A stretch of DNA of 64,000 bases, taken from the NCBI GenBank assembly GCA_965224415.1, contig CBDCZB010000003.1:248001-312000 (forward strand), written 5' to 3'. This document shows, in pieces, positions 34,028 through 41,051 of the stretch. Below the pieces are notes generated by a model. That model was not told the DNA's origin. It saw only the letters and a list, made by a program, of their open reading frames with translations, and made no database searches. Source of the stretch: DAOUJI01 sp965224415. GTDB lineage: Bacteria; Chloroflexota; Dehalococcoidia; Lucifugimonadales; JAGWBF01. The number at the start of each line of letters is the position of its first letter. Within the stretch, counting starts at the first letter, position 1. The translations under genes were made by a program, and so were the position numbers.

Positions 34028-34057
34028 TTGGCCGCTCTGATCTCCGGATGCTATAAT
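34028..34057 (+). promoter_or_regulatory. Promoter of the selenoprotein gene
   Basis: TTGGCC (34028-34033) and a consensus TATAAT (34052-34057) are 18 bases apart. The -10 box is inside a short palindrome, CCGGAT (34044-34049) and ATCCGG (34056-34061), which could be an operator. Confidence 0.55.
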
Positions 34058-34118
34058 CCGGCGTAGAAACTTTGGCGCGACTGCAAGAGCGCCGTCAAAA
34101 GGCGGAAGAGGAGGCGTT

Positions 34119-34658
34119 ATGACAACTGGTCTCAGGATTCTGGACCCCACGGTGGAGGCCCTGCCCGACACCACCCTGATGGCCGAAAGGCCCAAGAACC
34201 TGACCGGGCTGAAAGTCGGCCTGCTCTCCAACGGCAAAAGGAACGCCGAAGAGCTCCTGGAGGCGGTCGTCGCCCTTCTGCAGGACACTTACGAGCTTGG
34301 TGAAATTCACCGCTACAACAAGAGGGACGCCTCCAGGCCATGCCCTCAACCCATTATGGATGAGTTGCTGGAGAAGTGCGACATCGCAATTGTCGCAACA
34401 GGTGATTGAGGGTCCTGCTCCTCGTGCAGTGTGCACGACGGCATCACCATCGAGAAGGCCGGGAAGCCTGCGGCGGTAATATGCACGGAACCCTTCATCC
34501 CAACCGGACGGGCCATCGCCAAGATACGGGGCATTGAAGACTACCCGCTCTCCATAGTCCCGCACCCCGTGGGAAGCCTGGATGAGGACGGCGTAATGCT
34601 CCGCGCAAGGCAAGCCCTGCCCCGCATCATGGAGATACTCCAAGGCCGGAATGTATAG
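34119..34658 (+). CDS. UGSC family selenoprotein (in-frame TGA as Sec)
   Basis: 179 residues if the TGA at 34407-34409 (codon 97) is read as selenocysteine. The surrounding sequence is ATGD-Sec-GSCSSCSVHDG, the Sec-Gly-Ser-Cys motif that names the UGSC family. The frame continues for 82 normal codons with conserved-looking sequence (AVICTEPFIPTGRAIAKI). AGGAGG lies before the ATG. A perfect hairpin starts 12 bases after the TGA, as expected for a bacterial SECIS, and selA is at 58286. Function is unestablished; the Sec plus Cys pair implies redox or reductive chemistry. A strong terminator follows at 34732. Without Sec insertion the product would stop at 96 residues. Confidence 0.88.
34422..34438 (+). 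promoter_or_regulatory. Candidate bacterial SECIS hairpin
   Basis: A 7-bp perfect stem TCGTGCA/TGCACGA encloses GTG. It begins 12 bases after the TGA and its loop centre is about 20 bases downstream. Bacterial SECIS elements lie directly after UGA with a small loop containing G and U, which fits here. The stem also keeps the CSVHD coding, so pairing is in addition to coding constraint. Confidence 0.72.
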
Positions 34659-34731
34659 ACTGACGTTCAGACCTTAGCGGTTTCGCCCATCCTATCCTTC
34701 CACAAGAACTGGAGTGACCAACGGCGTTCAT

Positions 34732-34768
34732 ATTTGAGGCCCTGAATCAGGGCCTCAAATCTTTTTCT
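34732..34768 (+). terminator. Rho-independent terminator of selenoprotein gene
   Basis: 12-bp perfect stem (34732-34743 with 34749-34760), 5-base loop, then CTTTTTCT. This is the clearest terminator in the window. It ends the plus-strand selenoprotein transcript and sits between it and the converging ABC transporter operon. Confidence 0.9.
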
Positions 34769-34792
34769 CGAACGTCGCCTTCTGGAGGTCCG

Positions 34793-35551
34793 CTACAGAA
34801 TCTGCGAAAGGAAGGCCTTAGCCCGCTCGTGCTGGGGATTATTGAAAAAGACTGACGGCGGCGCCTGCTCAATAATGCGCCCGTGGTCGAACATGATTAT
34901 CCGGTCGGCGACTTCCCTGGCGAACCCCACTTCGTGGCTGACAATCAGCATGGTCATGCCGGAGTTAGCCAACTCCCGCATCACGTCCAGCACCTCTTTT
35001 ATCATCTCCGGGTCCAGGGCTGACGTTGGTTCGTCGAAGAGCATTATCTTGGGCTGCATGGCCAGAGCCCGCGCGATGGCCACACGCTGCTGCTGACCCC
35101 CTGAAAGCTCGGAGGGATACTTCTCAGACTGCTCCGGTATGCCCACCCGTTCCAGAAGCTCGTCCGCCGTGTGGTCGGCCTGGTCCTTGGGCCACTTTCT
35201 GACCTTGATGGGCGCCAGCGTGATATTTTGCCTGACGGTGAGATGGGGGAAGAGGTTGAACGACTGGAACACCATCCCGACCTCACGCCGGATGGCGTCG
35301 ATGTTACGCACGTCGTTGGTCAGAGGGACTCCGTCTATGATGATGTCGCCCTTCTGGTGTTCTTCCAGTCGGTTGATGGTGCGTATAAAGGTGGACTTGC
35401 CCGATCCCGACGGACCCAGGATCACTATTTTCTCACTTCGGGTCACGGAGGTGGTGATCCCTTTTAGCGCGTGAAAGTCACCGAACCACTTGTTCACGTC
35501 GCGACATACGATTATGTCATCCCCGCCGTTTTCAGCTTCCGTCGTGGTCAT
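34793..35551 (-). CDS. Polar amino acid ABC transporter ATP-binding protein (AapP-like)
   Basis: 252-residue ABC ATPase. Walker A GPSGSGKST near residue 48, signature LSGGQQQR near residue 150, Walker B IMLFDEPTSALDP and the switch His in IVSHE are all present. It energises uptake of general L-amino acids with the two permeases encoded upstream. A strong ribosome site (AAGGAGTGAGAG) precedes the ATG. It is the last gene of the aapJQMP-type operon; the IS630 insertion in aapM lies upstream and may be polar. Confidence 0.92.
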   Translation of the reverse strand: MTTTEAENGGDDIIVCRDVNKWFGDFHALKGITTSVTRSEKIVILGPSGSGKSTFIRTINRLEEHQKGDIIIDGVPLTNDVRNIDAIRREVGMVFQSFNLFPHLTVRQNITLAPIKVRKWPKDQADHTADELLERVGIPEQSEKYPSELSGGQQQRVAIARALAMQPKIMLFDEPTSALDPEMIKEVLDVMRELANSGMTMLIVSHEVGFAREVADRIIMFDHGRIIEQAPPSVFFNNPQHERAKAFLSQIL

Positions 35552-35588
35552 CTCTCACTCCTTGTCGACGCAGTGGTGGGCGGCGCCA

Positions 35589-35781
35589 TTACCTGCGACC
35601 CACGCCCAGGTTGTCCTCGATCCGGCGGCTCACGTAGGACATAGTGTACGTGAATATCCAGAAGACCAACGCCAGGAAAATGAACAACTCCTTGGCGCTC
35701 GACAGGTACTCTGTGTTGCCCTGAATGAACGCTCTGCTGAATTCCACTATGTCCAACATTCCAATTATGTACACCAGACTA
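35589..35781 (-). pseudogene. AapM-like permease, C-terminal fragment cut by IS630
   Basis: C-terminal 60 or so residues of an amino-acid ABC permease. Reading from the IS boundary it gives TSLVYIIGMLDIVEFSRAF and ends in ...SRRIEDNLGVGRR. It fits exactly onto the end of the upstream fragment (SLFKDTS) once the IS and one TA are removed. It contains the last transmembrane helix and lacks its own start. Confidence 0.88.
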
Positions 35782-35857
35782 GTATTCGGCCAATCTGGCA
35801 TTGTCAGTTAGTACGTGAGCCCAGACAGGATGCTACCTTGGGGATAGACGAAGGGTT

Positions 35858-36346
35858 GTGGGATGTGAGGTGGTCATGGTGCAGGAGAAGTACGGAGTCC
35901 GGCTGGCAACACAGGAAAAGGGACGGCTCAGGAAGATGATCAGGGCTGGGAGGAGTTCCGCACAGGCGATTACCCGGGCCCGCATCCTGATCAAGATAGA
36001 TGAGGGCTGGACCGCCCCCCAGGTGGCCACCGCACTGGACGTGTCGGAGCGGACCGTGTTCCGCACCAAGCGGCGGTATGCCGAGGAAGGACTGGACGAG
36101 GTGCTGAGGCACCATAACCAGGTCAACCGGCCCAGAAAGGTGGATGAAAGGGTGGAGGCCCACCTGATAGCCTTGGCCTGCAGCCCGGTGCCCGACGGTC
36201 ATGACCACTGGACCATGCGGGCCCTGGCGGGCAAGGTGGTGGAGTTGGGATTGGTGGAGTCTTTATCTCCCGAGACGGTCCGCCTGCGGCTAAAAAAAAC
36301 ACGCTCAAGCCGTGGCTCAAGAAACAATGGTGCATCCCCAAGGTAG
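35858..36346 (+). CDS. IS630 transposase OrfA (DNA-binding half)
   Basis: N-terminal half of an IS630 transposase, up to 162 residues; a later ATG at 35876 gives MVQEKYGVRL, which matches the other copy better. It holds the helix-turn-helix region (ARILIKIDEGWTAPQVATAL then SERTVFRTKRRY) that binds the terminal repeats. It runs into an A8 tract at 36292-36299, where a -1 shift would fuse it to OrfB. Confidence 0.88.
   Translation: MGCEVVMVQEKYGVRLATQEKGRLRKMIRAGRSSAQAITRARILIKIDEGWTAPQVATALDVSERTVFRTKRRYAEEGLDEVLRHHNQVNRPRKVDERVEAHLIALACSPVPDGHDHWTMRALAGKVVELGLVESLSPETVRLRLKKTRSSRGSRNNGASPR
36292..36299 (+). promoter_or_regulatory. A8 slippery tract between transposase frames
   Basis: In the OrfA frame the codons are CTA AAA AAA ACA, giving an A-AAA-AAA heptamer. 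A -1 shift continues AAC ACG CTC AAG into OrfB. The other complete element has an A7 tract at the matching place, so the split is a shared design and not random decay. Confidence 0.65.
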
Positions 36347-36357
36347 GTGGAGAGTTC

Positions 36358-36990
36358 GTGGCGGCCATGGAGGACGTGCTGGATCTCTACGCCGAGCCCT
36401 ACGATCCGCAGAGGCCGGTGGTCTGCTTTGACGAGACCTCCACCCAGTTGCTGGCCGACGTGAGGGAACCGCTGCCGGCAAAGCCTGGGAGGCCGAGGCG
36501 TGAGGACTACGAATACCAGCGGGGAGGGACGCGCAACCTGTTCCTCACCTGTGAGCCTCGCCGGGGCTGGCGCCACGTGGCGATAACCCGGCAACGCACC
36601 ATGCAGGACTTCGCTCAGCAGATGCGGTGGCTGGTGGATGAGGCCTACCCCGATGTCCCGGTGATTCGGCTGGTTCTCGACAATCTGAACACGCATCGGA
36701 TGGCCTCGCTTTACGAGACTTTCCCGGCGGCCGAGGCCCGGCGCATCGCCAAGCGGCTGGAGTTGCACCACACTCCCAAGCACGGAAGCTGGCTGAATAT
36801 GGCGGAGATCGAGTTCAGCGTGCTGGCCCGGGCCTGCCTGCGCGGACGCAACGGAGATGAGGACAGCCTGGAAAGAGCCGTCAGCGCCTGCGTGTCAGAG
36901 CGGAACGCGATAGGAGCTACCATTAACTGGCGGTTCACTGCCCAAGACGCCAGACGCAAACTCCATCGCCTCTATCCCTGCCAATCCTGA
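36358..36990 (+). CDS. IS630 transposase OrfB (DDE catalytic half)
   Basis: Catalytic half of the transposase; 210 residues from the first ATG, although the open frame starts earlier at the A8 tract. All three catalytic residues are visible: Asp in VVCFDETSTQ, Asp in VLDNLNTH and Glu in WLNMAEIEF. It likely works only as an OrfA-OrfB fusion made by frameshifting. This copy looks active. Confidence 0.9.
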   Translation: MAAMEDVLDLYAEPYDPQRPVVCFDETSTQLLADVREPLPAKPGRPRREDYEYQRGGTRNLFLTCEPRRGWRHVAITRQRTMQDFAQQMRWLVDEAYPDVPVIRLVLDNLNTHRMASLYETFPAAEARRIAKRLELHHTPKHGSWLNMAEIEFSVLARACLRGRNGDEDSLERAVSACVSERNAIGATINWRFTAQDARRKLHRLYPCQS

Positions 36991-37003
36991 TTTGGTTCAG
37001 TAC

Positions 37004-38063
37004 TAGTGTCCTTAAACAACGAGATGAACTGCCCCACTATTGCCGGTATGACATTCCGGACCGCCTGAGGCAGCGAGATGAACAAGGTGGTCTGCCAAAC
37101 CGGGAGGCCCAGCGCCCGTGCGGCTTCCGCCTGGCCGGGATGCAGAGCTTGCAACCCTCCCCGGATGTTCTCGGCCATATACGCCGAACTGAACAACGTG
37201 ATTACGATGGCGGCGCGGAGCAGGGTGTTTATAGGGAAGTCTTTTGGAAAAGCCAACGGCGCCAACGTCTGTGACATGAACAGAAGCGTTATCAGAGGGA
37301 CTCCCCGGAACACTTCTATGAACACCACGCACAACACCTTAACCACAGGGAGCCTGCTCCGCCGTCCCAGGGCGAGAGCAATCCCTATGGGGAAGCTCAC
37401 CGCTATCCCCCCAACGGCCAGAATCAGATTCAGCATCAGCCCGCCCCAGTAGATCACCGGAACACCGCCAAGGCCGGGGATTCCCTCGATTCCACGCAGC
37501 AGCAAGAGGGTGACAACGAACACGACTGCCCCCAAAATCATCACCCACTTCATCGAGCCCAGCGGAGTGTAACGGGCAATCAGCCATCCAAACCCCACGG
37601 CGGGCAGGTTGGCTGCCAACAGCAGACGCACGTCCAGACCCATCCGTTCCATGCTGTACGGAAGCAGTGCGAACAACGCCAAGACCGCCGCGACCCCTAT
37701 GGCGAGGCGTTTCGCCAGGCCGCTGCCGGCGATTCCCCAGCCAATCCCCAATAAGACGGTCACCAAAAGCAGGGCAACCTGGGGCCTCCAGAAGCAATTC
37801 AGGCTCGGACAGGCTATCTCATTGTTGTACTGCCCGATGAAAATCCGCCCGCCCAGAACCCCTATGACTGTCCAGTCAGCGCCAACCAGCACCCATTTCA
37901 CGCCGAACCATAGCGCCGAGCCAATGACGGCTACGCTCAGGACAGTGAGAACAGTATTTAACTTGGAGTTGAATAGGTTGGCGTAGACCCACCCGACGGC
38001 GCCTCTTTCCAAGGGCGGCGGCGGAAGGGACCGCCCCAACTCTGCTTCAAGGTTCGTCGACAT
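37004..38063 (-). pseudogene. AapM-like permease, N-terminal part interrupted by IS630
   Basis: First 350 or so residues of an amino-acid ABC permease of the long AapM type, with several N-terminal transmembrane segments (for example LLLVTVLLGIGWGIAGSGLA) and the BPD_transp_1 domain with VFRGVPLITLLF and the EAxxxxG-like loop QAEAARALGLP. The frame runs to SLFKDTS, where IS630 is inserted at TA, and the last residues of the open frame are IS-encoded. The carboxyl end lies at 35589-35781. The final helix is lost, so the permease is very probably inactive. Confidence 0.9.
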
Positions 38064-38095
38064 AGTCAGCGCCTTTGGTCATCCTCTTCTTGAGT

Positions 38096-39291
38096 TCAAT
38101 GGCGTAGGGTTCGGTTGTACAGGTTGCCTATGAGGGAATAAGCCAGGCTCATGGCCAGATAAGCCACCATGATAATGATGAATATGGAGATGGCTGGCGC
38201 GGTCTGAGTCATGGTCTTGGCGATGTTGGTGAGGTCTGAGTAGCCGATTGCACCGGCTAGGCTGCTGTTCTTAGTCAGGTTGAGCCACTGGCTTATAAGC
38301 GGAGGCACAATCACCGGCAAGGCCTGAGGAAACGTCACGTAGCGCAGGGTCTTGCTCCCGGTCAGTCCCACGGACCGGCCAGCCTCGGTCTGCCCTCGTC
38401 CCACAGACTGCACACCTGCGCGGACAATCTCCGCGATGAAGGACGACGTATACATCACCAGGCCTACCAGCAGAGCTATCAGCCCCGCCACTATGTCGAA
38501 TCCTCCTAATATGCGCCCGAAGGCGCCTTCGGGGGCCGGGTACGAGATGCCGAAGGGAGAACTGTTGTAGACAAAGTAGATGACCAACCAACCGAGTGCG
38601 CCGATAACCAGGGCGGCGTCGACCCCCAGCAGTAAGGGATAGGATGTTTGCCCTGTCCGGGTCTCATACGAGTTTTGCCAACGGTGGACCGCAAATCCTG
38701 CTAAGACAGAGACCAGCGCAATACCAAGCCAGGCGAATGCTGCGCCTGGGCCGCTGGGGTCGACCATGGGAATCCATATGCCCGCGTTGCTGATGTACAG
38801 CTTGCCACCGATGACGTAGCCCTCAAGCACAGGCGGCAGCACCAGGAGAATGTAGAACCAGAAGAAGAGCTGAATCAACAGAGGGACGTTGCGGAAGAAT
38901 TCGACGTAGACCAGCGCCGCCTTGGAGACAATCCAGTTGTTCGACATTCGAGCAACGCCCACCGCTATACCCAGGAGGGTCGCCAGAATCACTCCGATTA
39001 CCGAGACAAACAGGGTGTTGGTCACACCCACCAGAATGGCGTATCGGAAGGAGTCCGACGACTCATAGGGCAAGAAGTCGTGCCCAATAGGCGTCGAGTA
39101 CTCGCGGTCCAGAAAGCCGAACCCGTGGGGTATGTCCCGCCCCTGGACGGCTCCGGCGATGTTGGCGAAGAACCAGACCACCAGCGCCACACCAGTATCC
39201 CAGACACGATCTGAGTGGTCCACTGGATGACCTGGGCATGTCTCCAGACCGGTATGCCCTGATAAGTTAGCCTACGGGGCGTTGAAGCCAT
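38096..39291 (-). CDS. AapQ-like amino-acid ABC permease, frameshifted near N terminus
   Basis: Integral membrane permease partner of AapM. From the ATG at 39291 the protein begins MASTPRRLTYQGIPVW and reads to about 39190. There the frame shifts by one base (CTGGTGTGGCG, apparent loss of one base) to VALVVWFFANIAGAV and continues normally to 38096, for about 398 residues in total, the usual length. The open frame starting at 39223 alone would lack the first helix. The BPD_transp_1 loop (RGQTEAGRSVGLTG) is intact. Cause may be true mutation or sequencing error; with aapM broken too, decay is plausible. Confidence 0.82.
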
Positions 39292-39370
39292 AGCTATCTA
39301 CTGACCGGCCGCATCGAACTTCGCCTGATTGTACTCTATCCCGATACTTTTTTGGCGATTCGTTCGGCCC

Positions 39371-39403
39371 AAAAAGGCGGGCGGCCAGCAAAGTGCTGGC
39401 CGC
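39371..39403 (-). terminator. Terminator/attenuator between aapJ and aapQ
   Basis: A 10-bp perfect stem (39381-39390 with 39394-39403, 3-base loop) is followed on the minus strand by CCGCC and TTTTT. Placed right after the binding-protein gene, it probably reduces transcription into the permease genes, giving more binding protein than permease. Confidence 0.75.
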
Positions 39404-39460
39404 TCATCCTTGCCATTGGCTGCCTATGTTCAGCCCTTCAATCGGCGTCCGGAGACGGAC

Positions 39461-40522
39461 TTATCGCAGAGGCGCCCCATATATCTGGCCGCCTTTCGGG
39501 CAGTCGGTGCACGGAGCGTCCGACCACAGTGCGTTACGGCCGTTCTCCCTGGGTAGATTGATGCCGCCAGCTCCGAGGTTGCGCTCGTATATCTCCCCGT
39601 AGTTGCCGACGAGCCTGATAACGTCCTGGGCCACGGTCTGTTTGAGCCCAAGGGTCTCCTGTCCGAAAGAGCCCTCCGTACCGAACAGCCTGTCAACCTT
39701 GGTGGCGCCTGTCTTGGCGGAAGGAATGTTGCCTGAACTGACCCCGTAAGCCTCAGAGTAGATGAGAATGCTCATCACTGTCTTGACGATGTCGAACCAT
39801 TGCTCATCGCCATGGGGGACCACCGGGCCCAGGGGCTCCTCCGAGATAGTCTCCGGGAGGATGACGTGGGCGCTGGGGTCCTGGAACGCGCTTCCGATGG
39901 CGGCGAGCTGAGACCTGTCGTTGGTGAAGGCGTCGCATTGGCCGCCCTCATAGGCTGCAACCACCGCATCGGTGTCCTCAAAGGTCAGGGCCGTAATGCC
40001 GAGATCGTTCTGGTTGGAGAAATCTTGCATGTTCAGCTCTGTCGTGGTGCCCAGGGTCACGCAGACTGACGCTCCCTTAAGGTCAAGAGCGCTTTCCACG
40101 CCGCGGTCCTTCCGTACCATGAATCCCTGGCCGTCGTAGAACATGGTCTGCACGTAGTTGCCCCACTGTGCGTCACGGGACGTGGTCCACGTAACTGTGC
40201 GCACCAATAGGTCAACCTCACCCGACTGAATCGTCGGCCCGCGCTCGGCGGCTGTGATCAACCTAATCTCGATGGCTTTAGGGTCGCCCAGCACAGCAGT
40301 GGCTACCGCACGGCAAAGGTCTATGTCGAAGCCAACGTTGTTTCCTGCAGCGTCAAGGGAGCCATATCCCGGCACGTCGTTTCGGCTGGCACAGATTAGC
40401 TTTCCGCGTTCTTGTACCGTGTCCAGCCGGCTTGTGGTTTCTTCTTCTCCCCCTCCACACGCGGCGAGCGCCACCAGCGCTACTGCCAGACCGGCTAGAA
40501 TCGCCAAACTCCAAAGCCTCAT
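39461..40522 (-). CDS. Amino-acid ABC transporter substrate-binding lipoprotein (AapJ-like)
   Basis: 353-residue periplasmic-type binding protein. The signal peptide ends with lipobox LAAC (about residue 21), so it is lipid-anchored. LDTVQERGKLICASRNDVPGYG is the start of the SBP_bac_3 domain, and VGFDIDLCRAVATAVLGD is the ligand-binding segment of the AapJ/BztA class. Ribosome site GGGAGG precedes the ATG. It is first in the operon and followed by a hairpin that likely attenuates readthrough. Confidence 0.9.
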   Translation of the reverse strand: MRLWSLAILAGLAVALVALAACGGGEEETTSRLDTVQERGKLICASRNDVPGYGSLDAAGNNVGFDIDLCRAVATAVLGDPKAIEIRLITAAERGPTIQSGEVDLLVRTVTWTTSRDAQWGNYVQTMFYDGQGFMVRKDRGVESALDLKGASVCVTLGTTTELNMQDFSNQNDLGITALTFEDTDAVVAAYEGGQCDAFTNDRSQLAAIGSAFQDPSAHVILPETISEEPLGPVVPHGDEQWFDIVKTVMSILIYSEAYGVSSGNIPSAKTGATKVDRLFGTEGSFGQETLGLKQTVAQDVIRLVGNYGEIYERNLGAGGINLPRENGRNALWSDAPCTDCPKGGQIYGAPLR

Positions 40523-40560
40523 CAGTACTTCCCTCCAATCAGTTGCGTTTCGCCCTCAAC

Positions 40561-40588
40561 TTTACATACATCGATAACCGAAAGTCAA
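40561..40588 (-). promoter_or_regulatory. Promoter of the amino-acid transporter operon
   Basis: On the minus strand TTGACT (40583-40588) and TGTAAA (40561-40566) are 16 bases apart, about 38 bases before the aapJ-like start. Confidence 0.4.
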
Positions 40589-40686
40589 TTTGTCGTAGGA
40601 TGGATTTTTGACTGCCCCTGAGAGCGCCCGCCTCCAGCACAACTCCACCAGGAGCCTTAGAACCGTGGGCGGAGCGCCGGACTGCG

Positions 40687-40703
40687 GGGAGCGGACCGCT
40701 CCC
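40687..40703. terminator. Inverted repeat after glutaredoxin gene
   Basis: 8-bp perfect arms GGGAGCGG and CCGCTCCC around one A, 12 bases past the stop of the minus-strand glutaredoxin-like gene. No T run follows. Possible transcript end signal. Confidence 0.4.
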
Positions 40704-40714
40704 TAGTCGAAGGC

Positions 40715-40942
40715 TCAACCCATGCCGTTGAAGCCGACTATCACCTCGTCTCCGTCAATGATGACAGGAGTGATTCTCTCTCCGGCCAGCCTCTCCACCT
40801 CGTCCCCCGCTCCGGAGACTGTGGCCACGTCGATTTCCTGGAATTCAATGCCCCGCTTGATGAAGTCGGCCCTGGCCTCGTCGGAATAACCGCAATCGGG
40901 GTGTGTGTAGATGATGATCGTCCCTATCTTTTCCTGAGCCAA
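40715..40942 (-). CDS. Glutaredoxin-like protein (CGYS active site)
   Basis: 75 residues from the TTG at 40942, chosen because AAGGAGGAG lies directly upstream; an ATG at 40981 would put the ribosome site inside the gene. The active-site motif is CGYS in THPDCGYSDEA, so monothiol rather than CxxC. TPVIIDGDEVIVGFNG is the typical glutathione-binding-side end. It reduces disulfides or serves in Fe-S handling. It stands alone between the transporter operon and the copper ATPase. Confidence 0.82.
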   Translation of the reverse strand: MAQEKIGTIIIYTHPDCGYSDEARADFIKRGIEFQEIDVATVSGAGDEVERLAGERITPVIIDGDEVIVGFNGMG

Positions 40943-41051
40943 CCGGCTCCTCCTTAAGGTTTTTGTGAAACCTCGCTCCAAGCGGGCTTCATTATACGAT
41001 ATATGACTCAGGCGCGGGCCGCCCTGCCGTCACTTTCCCTATTGTGTGCCC

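Larger units (their letters stand above)
35782..37003 (+). mobile_element. IS630-family insertion sequence (copy 2), complete
   Basis: 1222-bp element. It begins GTATTCGGCC and ends GGTTCAGTAC, so imperfect terminal inverted repeats start GTAYT. TA is duplicated at 35780-35781 and 37004-37005. It carries a two-frame transposase and is inserted in aapM; the interrupted gene can be restored exactly by removing the element and one TA. Its right 353 bases are identical to copy 1 at the window start. Confidence 0.95.

Noticed and set aside
34407..34409. TGA as an ordinary stop or a nonsense mutation dividing two genes
   Set aside because: The codon sits in the UGSC motif, a SECIS-like hairpin follows, sequence conservation appears to continue, and selA is present. 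The downstream frame has no ribosome-binding site of its own.
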